Source of the DNA: DAITAZ01 sp036824045
GTDB lineage: Bacteria > Pseudomonadota > Gammaproteobacteria > Burkholderiales > Rhodocyclaceae
Assembly (NCBI GenBank): GCA_036824045.1
Contig: DAITAZ010000062.1
Span: forward strand, 1-12,652
Direction of reading: 5' to 3'
DNA: 12,652 bases
Below the pieces are notes generated by a model. The model did no database searches. It saw only the letters and a list, made by a program, of their open reading frames with translations, and had not been told where the DNA came from. The translations under genes were made by a program, and so were the position numbers. Below, in pieces: positions 6,541 through 12,652 of this stretch (position 1 is its first letter; each line of letters begins with the position of its first letter).

Positions 6541-7506
6541 TCAGGCCACCGCGGCGTGCGCCTGATCGCGCTTGAGCAAACGGCTCAAGGTTCCCGCCAG
6601 GCGCTGCGGCTCAAACTTGGGAACGTATTCGTCCACCCCGACCGACTGGCCGAGTTTCACGTTCGACATCCCGGAGAGGGAGGAATGCATCAGCACCTTG
6701 ATGCCGGCGAAACGGGCGTCGGTCTTGATCTTCTTGGTCAGGATGTAGCCATCCATTTCCGGCATCTCCACGTCGGTGAGCACCAGCGGTACCACATCGG
6801 CGATGGCCTGGCCTGCCGCCTCCGCGTAATGGGCGATGCGCTGCAACTCCTCCCAGGCCTGGCGGCCGTTGATGGCGGCGAAGTACTTCACCCCCATGAG
6901 ATCGAGGGTGCGCTGGATCTGCTTTCGGGCCACCGAGGAGTCGTCGGCGAACACGACCGTCGCGCTTTCCTCACCGATGGGCGTAATGCCCTTGAACATC
7001 AGGTCATCCTCGATCTGGGTCGTCTCCGCCAGCACCCTCTCCACATCCAGCATCATCACCAGACGGTTGTCCGCCAGTTCAGTCACCGCCGTCACCAAAC
7101 CGCCCATCTTTGCGGTCAGCATCTCCGGCGGCACGCGCATCCGCGACCAGTCCAGGCGCAGGATGGTGTCCACCGCCTCCACCAGGAACCCCTGGGTGTG
7201 TCCGTTGTATTCGGTCACGATCATGATTTCCCGGTTCTCGGTGGAAACCCCCACATAGCGGGCCAGATCCACCACCGGCACCAGCGCGCCGCGCAGGCTC
7301 ACCATCCCCTCCACCGAGCCCGGCATCTCCGGCGCCGCGGTAATGGGGGGCGTGCGCATCACTTCGCGCACTTTGAAGACGTTGATGCCAAAGGTTTCGC
7401 GCCGTCCGGTCCTGGAGTCCACGCCCAGGGAGAACAGCAGAATTTCCAGCTTGTTCGTCCCGGCAAGCCGGGTACGCGCATCGATGTTCTTGAGCAGATC
7501 TGACAT
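6541..7506 (-). CDS. cheV: Chemotaxis coupling protein CheV (first copy)
   Basis: CheV joins a CheW-like coupling domain to a receiver domain: it bridges receptors and CheA in the array, and phosphorylation of its receiver tunes that coupling. The CheW domain (about 1-165) opens with the CheV hallmark DARTRLAGTNKLEILLFSLG and contains GINVFKVREV, the usual receptor/CheA-contacting surface, and SLRGALVPVVDL. The REC domain (about 183-312) has Asp188/Asp189, phospho-acceptor Asp245 in LTDVEMPEMDG, Ser275 at the Thr/Ser position and Lys297, so it looks phosphorylatable. A VDSRTGRRE insertion (29-37) is absent from the second copy. The ATG at 7506 is chosen because the conserved N-terminus begins there, with GAGGA eight bases upstream. 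A second cheV starts 22 nt downstream. Confidence 0.95.
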   Translation of the reverse strand: MSDLLKNIDARTRLAGTNKLEILLFSLGVDSRTGRRETFGINVFKVREVMRTPPITAAPEMPGSVEGMVSLRGALVPVVDLARYVGVSTENREIMIVTEYNGHTQGFLVEAVDTILRLDWSRMRVPPEMLTAKMGGLVTAVTELADNRLVMMLDVERVLAETTQIEDDLMFKGITPIGEESATVVFADDSSVARKQIQRTLDLMGVKYFAAINGRQAWEELQRIAHYAEAAGQAIADVVPLVLTDVEMPEMDGYILTKKIKTDARFAGIKVLMHSSLSGMSNVKLGQSVGVDEYVPKFEPQRLAGTLSRLLKRDQAHAAVA

Positions 7507-7568
7507 GTCTCCGATTCCTCTATCCGGGGCGAGACCCCGCCGCCAAGGCGAAGGGGGCAATGCCTGGA

Positions 7569-7595
7569 TTAACGACGTGTCAGCAACGTTCTTGA
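7569..7595 (-). promoter_or_regulatory. Weak sigma-28-like element before the first cheV
   Basis: The minus strand reads TCAAGAAC, 11 bases, GTCGTTAA. The spacing is exact for FliA, but only 4 of 8 bases at -35 and 6 of 8 at -10 match the consensus. It lies in a 151-nt spacer after a hairpin and about 62 nt before the cheV start, a sensible place for an internal promoter. Chance occurrence cannot be excluded. Confidence 0.25.
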
Positions 7596-7610
7596 GATGC
7601 GGGTACGAAT

Positions 7611-7641
7611 GTTCTCCCGGCACGCACGCCGGCGCGAGAAC
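7611..7641 (-). other. Bulged hairpin downstream of the PP2C response regulator
   Basis: The minus-strand RNA can fold GUUCUC / GAGAAC (6 bp), then a three-base bulge, then CCGGC / GCCGG (5 bp) with a GUGCGU loop. It begins 17 nt after the stop codon. There is no U-run, so it may be a partial terminator or processing site separating this gene from cheV. Confidence 0.4.
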
Positions 7642-7657
7642 GCCCGGGCACGCAGCG

Positions 7658-9349
7658 CTAGAGGGGGCCCGTCAGGGCAAAGCAGACAAACACTTCCGTG
7701 CCACCGCTTCGGTACTCCACCCGCTTGGCCAGACGGCACAGCAAATGGGCCCCACGGTTCACTTCCACCCCCGCCGGGGCCGTCCAGCGTACGCCTGCGG
7801 CAGCATCCCCGGACCGCCCGCTATGGCGGCAGGTGATGTGGAGCACCGGACCATCCGGGTCCACCTGCTGCTCCACGTCCAGTTCGATGAAGCCATCCCG
7901 CAATTCGCCGAGCCGCTGAGCCCGCTCCTGGAGATACATGTCAAAGCAACTGGGATCGTCTTTCAAGGCAGGGGGCAACCCCAGCACACCCAGATCCAGG
8001 GCCTGGTTGATGACTTCTGAGAGCACCAGAAACAAGGCGCTGCGGCGCAACTGGGTGGACTCGAATTGCGCCAGCAGATTGCTGATCAGGGGCACCGGGT
8101 CCAGGCGCTGCAGCTCTTCCACGCCCAGATGCAGCGCCACCCGCCAGGAGCCCAGCGCCCGCGCCTGTGCCACGCCTCCCCCCGCTGGCGCAGCGGCGGG
8201 CGCCTGCTCCGGGGTATCAATGGAACAATCGATCACTGCCACCGAAACATCATCCCGGGCGGCCATGCCCCGCAGATGGGCCTGAACGCCCTGCACCAGG
8301 CGGGCCATCGGGTCCGCCCCTGCATCGGCCAGCACCCCGCGCATCCCTTCCAGCCCGAAAGCGCGGCCGGAATCATCCTCGGCCTCGAGCAAACCGTCGG
8401 AGTACAGCACCAGATGGGCGGGCCCGGCGAGACGCAGGATCTGGGGCGTCGGATCAAAGTCCTCGTCGTCCAGGATACCCAGCGCCAGATGGTGGCGTCC
8501 GAAGGTGTGGAGGACACCATCTTCCCCCGCCAGCAGGGGTGGCGGATTGCCACCGTTCCAGACGGCCACCACGCCACTGCGGAAGTCCACGGACACCACC
8601 GTAGCCGCTACAAAGCGTTCCACCGGCAGCAACTCCCGCACTTTCGCGTTCATCTCCCGGGCGATGGCGTCGATGCCGAATCCCCGCTCGGTCATGCGGT
8701 AAAAGGGCGCGGTCACCGGCAGCACGTTGAGGGACGCCGCCAGACCATGCCCCGTACCGTCGGCCAGCAGCACATGCAGCACGTTGCCCGGGGTACGTGC
8801 CGCCGCCACCAGATCGCCGCTGAACACATCCGCTGGCGCCACCCAGTGCTTGAGCGCCGGGTCGTTGAGCTTCTCCACGTTCACCAGACGTTCCATCAGG
8901 TGACGGGCGATACGCTTTTCCTCCTGCTCCTGCTCGTAATAGAGGCGCAGCTCCTTGGCCCGCTTTTGCTCTTCCCGCTGCATCGCCAGCAGTCGCTCGA
9001 TCACACCCAGCCGGGCCGCCAACAATCGGGGTGAGACCGGCTTGGCGAGGCAGGTGTCGACGCCCATCTCCAGGGCGCTCACCATGGTGTTCTCGTCCGC
9101 GTGGCCGGTGATCAGGATAACGGGCGCCCATGCCGGCGCCGCAAGCTCACGCAGGCGCCTCGCCAGTTCCAGGCCGTCCTCCCCGGGCATGGCCACATCG
9201 GCGATGACCACATCCGGGGCTTCCCGCTGCCAGGCCAGCACCGCCTCCTCCGCCCCGACAACGCAAACCACCTCATGCCCTAGCCGATGCAATAGCCGGG
9301 TGTTGAGCAGCAGGTCGTCGCGACAGTCATCAACCAGAAGGACTTTCAT
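7658..9349 (-). CDS. Response regulator with PP2C phosphatase and degenerate RsbW-like ATPase domain (HsbR-like)
   Basis: This 563-residue protein has three domains. The REC domain (1-118) carries Asp7/Asp8, phospho-acceptor Asp51, Thr81 and Lys103. A Glu/Arg-rich coiled coil (about 122-155) follows. The SpoIIE/RsbU-type PP2C domain (about 165-375) has FSGD, ADGTGHG (196-202), NGGNPP, LYSDGLLEA (315-323) and RDDVSVAVI, so the metal-binding acidic residues look intact. After a Pro/Ala linker, residues 400-563 resemble an RsbW/HATPase_c_2 domain, but the N-box is SEVINQALDLG with Gln449 where the Mg-binding Asn belongs, and the G1 box is HSGRSG instead of DxGxG. The likely role is phosphorylation-controlled dephosphorylation of the adjacent STAS protein. 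The start is set by the REC fold; its Shine-Dalgarno is poor. P. aeruginosa HsbR has the same architecture. Confidence 0.9.
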   Translation of the reverse strand: MKVLLVDDCRDDLLLNTRLLHRLGHEVVCVVGAEEAVLAWQREAPDVVIADVAMPGEDGLELARRLRELAAPAWAPVILITGHADENTMVSALEMGVDTCLAKPVSPRLLAARLGVIERLLAMQREEQKRAKELRLYYEQEQEEKRIARHLMERLVNVEKLNDPALKHWVAPADVFSGDLVAAARTPGNVLHVLLADGTGHGLAASLNVLPVTAPFYRMTERGFGIDAIAREMNAKVRELLPVERFVAATVVSVDFRSGVVAVWNGGNPPPLLAGEDGVLHTFGRHHLALGILDDEDFDPTPQILRLAGPAHLVLYSDGLLEAEDDSGRAFGLEGMRGVLADAGADPMARLVQGVQAHLRGMAARDDVSVAVIDCSIDTPEQAPAAAPAGGGVAQARALGSWRVALHLGVEELQRLDPVPLISNLLAQFESTQLRRSALFLVLSEVINQALDLGVLGLPPALKDDPSCFDMYLQERAQRLGELRDGFIELDVEQQVDPDGPVLHITCRHSGRSGDAAAGVRWTAPAGVEVNRGAHLLCRLAKRVEYRSGGTEVFVCFALTGPL

Positions 9350-9449
9350 GGCGCCGGCGAACGGGGGAAGGAGTGATGGAGCTCGCCAGCCCGGGGCTCG
9401 GGCGGCGAAGCCGCGGCCAGGAGGCACCGCGGCGGGCAGGCGTTGCAGA

Positions 9450-9467
9450 GCCCGCCCGCAGGCGGGC
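9450..9467 (-). other. Hairpin just after the STAS stop codon
   Basis: A perfect 7-bp inverted repeat GCCCGCC / GGCGGGC with a four-base loop starts six bases beyond the STAS stop. No U-run follows. It lies in a 123-nt spacer rich in further short GC inverted repeats. It may protect the STAS message or partly terminate transcription, so that STAS is made in excess over the downstream phosphatase. Confidence 0.45.
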
Positions 9468-9472
9468 CTCGT

Positions 9473-9778
9473 TCAGACGAACGAAAACAGCTTGCCGAAG
9501 TTGGCGATGTCCAGCACCTGCTTGACACTGCCTCGCACGCCAGACAGCGCCACGGGCTTGTTGGCCGCCTTGGCCTTGTCCCGCAGCATCAGCAGCATGC
9601 CCAGCGCGGAGCTGTCCAGATACGCCACCTGGCCCAGATCCACCTGCACCTCGCGCACCCCTTGCCCACCCAGGGCGGAATCCACCGCTTCACGGAATTC
9701 CCGGTGGGCATTGAAATCGAAGCGACCGCCCAGGCGGATCACTGCCATACCGTTGTTGTAAGACACATTCGCATCCAT
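9473..9778 (-). CDS. STAS-domain anti-sigma-factor antagonist (HsbA-like)
   Basis: This 101-residue protein is a single STAS domain, the SpoIIAA/RsbV type. Such proteins bind an anti-sigma factor or other partner when unphosphorylated and release it when a conserved serine is phosphorylated. The key loop is YLDSSALGMLLML (53-65), with Ser56 at the usual phosphorylation site after Asp55. The N-terminal strand pattern (MAVIRLGGRFDF) is typical. GGAG nine bases upstream supports the ATG at 9778. It follows a FliA promoter and precedes a PP2C-type response regulator that is its likely phosphatase. In P. aeruginosa, HsbA-HsbR is likewise next to cheR and cheV, and HsbA binds FlgM or a diguanylate cyclase. 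Orthology is inferred from domain and context, and the partner here is unknown. Confidence 0.9.
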   Translation of the reverse strand: MDANVSYNNGMAVIRLGGRFDFNAHREFREAVDSALGGQGVREVQVDLGQVAYLDSSALGMLLMLRDKAKAANKPVALSGVRGSVKQVLDIANFGKLFSFV

Positions 9779-9812
9779 CGACCATTCTCCATAATTGGGG
9801 GGGCTGTCCCGG

Positions 9813-9839
9813 TTATCGGTACGGGGGCGTCAAACTTGA
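9813..9839 (-). promoter_or_regulatory. FliA (sigma-28) promoter before the STAS gene
   Basis: The minus strand reads TCAAGTTT, 11 bases, ACCGATAA. The sigma-28 consensus is TAAAGTTT-N11-GCCGATAA, so 14 of 16 positions match with exact spacing. The -10 element ends 34 nt before the STAS start codon, giving a leader of roughly 25-30 nt. Its place in the 84-nt cheB-STAS gap means the STAS-to-cheA segment can be transcribed as a late flagellar unit independently of the receptor-cheRDB part. Confidence 0.8.
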
Positions 9840-9862
9840 TGCCCCTCCCCGCGGGACCGGCT

Positions 9863-10930
9863 TCAGACCCGCGCCGGACGGCGCTCCGATTCACGCAGGC
9901 GGGTCAGGATGCGCGGCGCGATGTCGCGCAGGTTGACCACCTCTTCCACAGCGCCCGCAGCCACCGCCGCCCGGGGCATGCCGTACACCACGCAACTGGC
10001 TTCGTCCTGGGCGATGGTCCAGGCGCCCGCATCGCGCAGGGCCTTCATGCCCTCGGCCCCGTCCTTGCCCATGCCGGTGAGCATCACCGCGATGCCGTTG
10101 CGGCCCACCTCCCTGACCGCGGAGCGGAACAGCACTTCCACCGAGGGGCGATGCCGGTTCACCGGCTCGCCCTGGCTCAGCTCGCACACCCAGCCGCCGG
10201 CGCTGCGGCGCACGCTCAGATGGGAATGGCCGGGCGCAAGATAGGCATGGCCGGGCTGGACGCGCTCGCCATGAGTCGCCTCTTTCACCCGGATGCGGCA
10301 AGTACTGTCCAGCCGCTTGGCGAAGGAGGCGGTGAACAGCTCCGGCATGTGCTGCACCATCACGATGCCCGGGCAGCCTTCGGGCATGCCCATCAGCACT
10401 TCCTTGATGGCTTCGGTACCGCCGGTGGAGGCGCCGATGAGGATCAGCTTCTCCGCCGCCAGCCGGGCGTTCCCGAACTGGGCGGGCGGCGCGGCCGGCG
10501 CCACGACCGGAGCCGAGGCCAGCGGACGCAAGCGGGCACCGAACGCCGCGCGGATCTTGTCGCAGATATCGGTGGCGTATTCCTGGATACGGCCGGGAGC
10601 ATCGATGCGCGGCTTGGCGATCACGTCCACAGCACCCAGTTCCAGCGCCCGCAGGGAGGTGTCGGAGCCCGCCTCCGTCAGCGACGAAATCATCACCACC
10701 GGCATCGGGCGCAACTGCATCAGCCGGCGCAGGAACTCCAGACCGTCCATGCGCGGCATTTCCACGTCCAGCGTCAGCACATCCGGGTTGACGGTCTTGA
10801 TCATCTCCCGGGCAGCCAGGGGGTCCGGCGCCGTCCCCACCACCTCCATGTCCGGGGCCGTGCTGATGATTTCGGTCAGCACCTTGCGCATCAGCACCGA
10901 GTCATCGACAACTAGAACCTTGATAGTCAT
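9863..10930 (-). CDS. cheB: Chemotaxis response regulator protein-glutamate methylesterase CheB
   Basis: CheB removes methyl groups from receptor glutamates and deamidates glutamines, and is activated when CheA phosphorylates its receiver domain. The 355-residue protein is complete. The REC domain (1-125) has the acidic pair Asp9/Asp10, phospho-acceptor Asp55 in LTLDVEMPRMDG and Lys107 in AKP. A Pro/Ala linker (about 135-152) leads to the esterase domain, with GASTGGT (Ser168), VQHMP (His194) and GMGKDGA (Asp290). These match the E. coli triad Ser164-His190-Asp286 at a constant offset of four. The start at 10930 gives a REC domain of canonical length, though its Shine-Dalgarno is weak (GAGAGAGTGAG). 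The 52-nt gap after cheD contains a GC-rich inverted repeat near 10953-10972. Confidence 0.97.
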   Translation of the reverse strand: MTIKVLVVDDSVLMRKVLTEIISTAPDMEVVGTAPDPLAAREMIKTVNPDVLTLDVEMPRMDGLEFLRRLMQLRPMPVVMISSLTEAGSDTSLRALELGAVDVIAKPRIDAPGRIQEYATDICDKIRAAFGARLRPLASAPVVAPAAPPAQFGNARLAAEKLILIGASTGGTEAIKEVLMGMPEGCPGIVMVQHMPELFTASFAKRLDSTCRIRVKEATHGERVQPGHAYLAPGHSHLSVRRSAGGWVCELSQGEPVNRHRPSVEVLFRSAVREVGRNGIAVMLTGMGKDGAEGMKALRDAGAWTIAQDEASCVVYGMPRAAVAAGAVEEVVNLRDIAPRILTRLRESERRPARV

Positions 10931-10982
10931 GGTGTTCTCACTCTCTCGTCGAGGCCGCCCCAGGGGCCGGCCCTGTCAGGGT

Positions 10983-11612
10983 TCAGGAAAACAGTTCCAC
11001 ATCTCCGCCCAGGCTCGCACCCTTGAGCTGACGCTCCAGTTCGCGTTCGCGGCGGACAATGGTGTCGTTGTTCATCCTCGCCAGCTTCTTCACCATCACC
11101 CGCCCGGTGGCGGGGAAGTAGTAGATCTTGCGCGGGTGTACATCCAGGAGATCCTGCGCCACCACCGGAATGCCTTCGGTCTCGAGGAAGTCCAGCACAA
11201 AGCGGGAGTTGCGCTCGCCCACCTGGGACTGGGACAAGGCGGTCATCACCTTTCCGCCTCCGAAAACCTTCGCTTCCAGATTGCTGCGGCGGGCGCCGAG
11301 CTTGAGCAGATGGTTAACCAGTATCTCCATGGCGTAAGCGCCATAGCGGGCCGAAGCGCTCACCACGCCGCTGTCGCCGTTGACCGGCAACAGGAAGTGA
11401 TTCATCCCGCCGATACCGCGCTCCTTGTCCCGGATGCAGGCCGACACGCAGGAGCCCAGCACCGTCACGATCACCATGTCGGTGGTGGTGACGTAGTACT
11501 CCCCTGGCAGCACCTTGACCGCATGCTTCTGGAAGTTGCGGTCGAAGTAGGTATTGCCGGCCAGATGTTCGCCCAGGCCCGTGTTGTCAACGACTCTTGT
11601 CAGCCCGCTCAT
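10983..11612 (-). CDS. cheD: Chemoreceptor glutamine deamidase CheD
   Basis: CheD deamidates specific glutamines of chemoreceptors to glutamates, making methylatable sites, and in some bacteria is linked to CheC or other CheY-P phosphatases. The 209-residue product contains the family core: GSCVSACI, with catalytic Cys55, and GGMNHFLLP, with catalytic His72. KVFGGGKVM (about 114-122) and the HPRKIYYFPATGRVMVK stretch (about 155-171) are also typical. The ATG at 11612 lies inside the end of cheR and is preceded by GGAGA about seven bases upstream; starts further into cheR lack support. A basic C-terminal extension (RRERELERQLKG) is common in proteobacterial CheD. The cheR-cheD-cheB order is the standard one in betaproteobacteria. 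Confidence 0.96.
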   Translation of the reverse strand: MSGLTRVVDNTGLGEHLAGNTYFDRNFQKHAVKVLPGEYYVTTTDMVIVTVLGSCVSACIRDKERGIGGMNHFLLPVNGDSGVVSASARYGAYAMEILVNHLLKLGARRSNLEAKVFGGGKVMTALSQSQVGERNSRFVLDFLETEGIPVVAQDLLDVHPRKIYYFPATGRVMVKKLARMNNDTIVRRERELERQLKGASLGGDVELFS

Positions 11613-12426
11613 AGACGGTTCTCCCCAGCGAGTGGAAAAGGTCCGCCGCGTGGGCGAAGCTCTCTGAATGGCCTGCAAACAGCCGCCCTTCCGGGCGCAA
11701 CAGGGGCGCGAACTTCTTCAGGATCTGGTACTGGGTGGGCTTGTCGAAATAGATCATCACGTTGCGGCAGAAGATGATGTCCAGCGGTCCCTGTACCGGC
11801 CAGCGCTCGTGCAGCAAGTTCACCTGGTGGAAGGCGATCAGCCTGGTGAGCTCGGGGCGCACCCGCACCTGCCCGGCGTTGGCGCCCGTGCCGCGCAGGA
11901 AGAACCGCTGCAGCCGCTCCCGGGAGAGCTTTTCGACCCGCTCCTCCTCATAGACACCGCTCTGCGCCTTGGCCAGCACATTGGTGTCCAAATCGCTGGC
12001 GATGATTTGCACCGGCGGCGTCAGGGTATCGAACACTTCGCACATGCACATGGCGATGGAGTAAGCCTCCTCACCCGTGGAACAGGCGCTGCTCCAGATC
12101 CGCACCGGCCGCCGCTCCTTCATCTGCCGGACCCACTGGCCGAGGATGTCGAAGTGGTGGGATTCCCGGAAGAAAGAGGTGAGATTGGTCGTCAGCGCAT
12201 TGACGAAGGATTCCCACTCGGTGCCGTCCCCTGCCTCCAGTCGGCGCAAGTATTGGCCAAAGCTGGTGTCGCCCCGTGCCCGCAGGCGCCGGGCCAGACG
12301 GCTATAGACCATGTCGCGCTTGGCCGGCGAAAGGGAAATCCCCGCCTGGGTGTAGATCAGCTTGCGGACCCGCTCGAAATCCGCATCGGTAAAGTCAAAC
12401 TCACGAGATGCAAGCGTGGCGCTCAT
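11587..12426 (-). CDS. cheR: Chemoreceptor glutamate O-methyltransferase CheR
   Basis: CheR uses S-adenosylmethionine to methylate glutamates on chemoreceptor signalling helices, the adaptation reaction opposed by CheB. The 279-residue product has the usual length (E. coli 286). An N-terminal helical domain (about 1-85) contains TSFFRE near 83-88. The SAM-binding fold carries WSSACSTGEEAYSIAM (111-126), ASDLDTN (143-149) and the family signature FCRNVMIYFD (219-228). I chose the ATG at 12426 because AGGAG stands five bases before it; an in-frame GTG two codons upstream has worse spacing. The 3' end overlaps cheD by 26 nt, indicating translational coupling. The neighbouring receptor ends in WEEF, so tethered methylation is likely. 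Confidence 0.96.
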   Translation of the reverse strand: MSATLASREFDFTDADFERVRKLIYTQAGISLSPAKRDMVYSRLARRLRARGDTSFGQYLRRLEAGDGTEWESFVNALTTNLTSFFRESHHFDILGQWVRQMKERRPVRIWSSACSTGEEAYSIAMCMCEVFDTLTPPVQIIASDLDTNVLAKAQSGVYEEERVEKLSRERLQRFFLRGTGANAGQVRVRPELTRLIAFHQVNLLHERWPVQGPLDIIFCRNVMIYFDKPTQYQILKKFAPLLRPEGRLFAGHSESFAHAADLFHSLGRTVYERADKSR

Positions 12427-12514
12427 GGGCACTCCTGCCGTTGTTCATTTGTTGTCGCAGCCGGGGGCATGTCCAAACGCCGGCCCAAGGGCAAGCGTGT
12501 GCAAGCCGTGGGAC

Positions 12515-12535
12515 CGCCAGCCCGCTTGGCCGGCG
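12515..12535 (-). other. GC-rich hairpin between the receptor gene and cheR
   Basis: In the minus-strand RNA an 8-bp stem forms, with one G-U pair and a five-base loop (AAGCG). It lies about 64 nt after the receptor stop codon and about 90 nt before cheR. No U-run follows, so it is more likely a leaky terminator, processing site or 3'-end stabiliser than a strong terminator. The rest of the 173-nt spacer shows no gene and no clear promoter. Confidence 0.3.
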
Positions 12536-12599
12536 TTCGCTGCCAGGCGGGCCTTGGCTCCATCCGGGCAGCGCCGCTCACGGGCTGGCGTCATGGCGC

Positions 12600-12652
12600 T
12601 CAAAACTCTTCCCACTCGTCACCGGCTGGGGCGCTGGCCTGGGGGGCGCCGT
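12600..12652 (-). CDS. C-terminal tail of a probable methyl-accepting chemotaxis protein (partial)
   Basis: Only the last 16 codons and a TGA stop are inside the window; the gene begins beyond its right edge. The visible tail is GAPQASAPAGDEWEEF: an Ala/Pro/Gly-rich flexible linker ending in EWEEF. It matches the xWxxF carboxy-terminal pentapeptide (NWETF in E. coli Tsr and Tar) that docks the methyltransferase CheR and, in some species, CheB. The gene stops 173 nt before cheR on the same strand, which fits a receptor gene heading this cluster. The signalling and sensor domains cannot be seen, so the identification rests on the tail plus the context. A different protein carrying a CheR-docking tail is possible but less likely. 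Confidence 0.7.
   Translation of the reverse strand, partial: GAPQASAPAGDEWEEF

Noticed and set aside
9350..9427. Upstream start extending the PP2C response regulator by 26 residues
   Set aside because: The extension (Pro/Arg/Ala-rich) precedes the canonical MKVLLVDD start of a REC domain and comes from a GC-rich hairpin-forming spacer.
9443..11777. Two overlapping plus-strand open frames of about 490 codons opposite cheB and cheD
   Set aside because: They mirror the coding strand's third-position GC bias, and their translations lack domain-like patterns.
1..12652. Mobile elements, CRISPR arrays, prophage or transferred islands
   Set aside because: No transposase, integrase, terminal inverted repeats, regular spaced repeats or tRNA gene is visible; composition and gene content look like ordinary core chromosome.

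Overview
The window is chromosomal DNA of a motile Gram-negative bacterium. High GC content, the gene repertoire (CheZ, CheD, tandem CheV, a DUF3135 protein, a porin ending in Phe) and the promoter types fit a betaproteobacterium, perhaps Rhodocyclales or a relative; that placement is inference. Every supported gene lies on the minus strand, so genes read from high to low coordinates. The long plus-strand frames are antisense shadows of GC-rich genes.

Chemotaxis locus (12652 down to 2254). It opens with the last 16 codons of what is probably a chemoreceptor, ending in a WEEF pentapeptide of the type that tethers CheR/CheB. Then come cheR, cheD (overlapping cheR by 26 nt), cheB, a small STAS anti-sigma-factor antagonist, a three-domain response regulator (REC, PP2C phosphatase, RsbW-like ATPase domain), two tandem cheV genes, cheY, cheZ and cheA. 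No cheW is seen; the two CheV proteins carry CheW domains and a true cheW may lie outside. A near-consensus FliA (sigma-28) promoter sits directly before the STAS gene, so the STAS-to-cheA half can be expressed as a flagellar late-class unit. A perfect 15-bp hairpin follows cheA.

How they work together: CheA phosphorylates CheY, CheB and probably the CheV REC domains; CheZ dephosphorylates CheY; CheR, CheB and CheD adapt receptors. The STAS/PP2C pair resembles the HsbA-HsbR partner switch of Pseudomonas aeruginosa, which is also next to cheR and cheV and links motility to anti-sigma or c-di-GMP control. The ATPase domain of this HsbR-like protein has lost its key nucleotide-binding residues, so it looks like a phosphatase with a dead kinase domain. 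This is the most unusual point in the window.

Downstream region (2253 down to 1). A roughly 300-nt spacer with hairpins is followed by a small DUF3135 gene with its own intrinsic terminator, then an outer-membrane porin gene preceded by a sigma-54-like -24/-12 element and followed by a hairpin terminator. At the very edge, a perfect TTGACA-16-TATAAT promoter with a GC-rich discriminator fires out of the window, as expected for a stable-RNA or other very highly expressed gene just beyond position 1.
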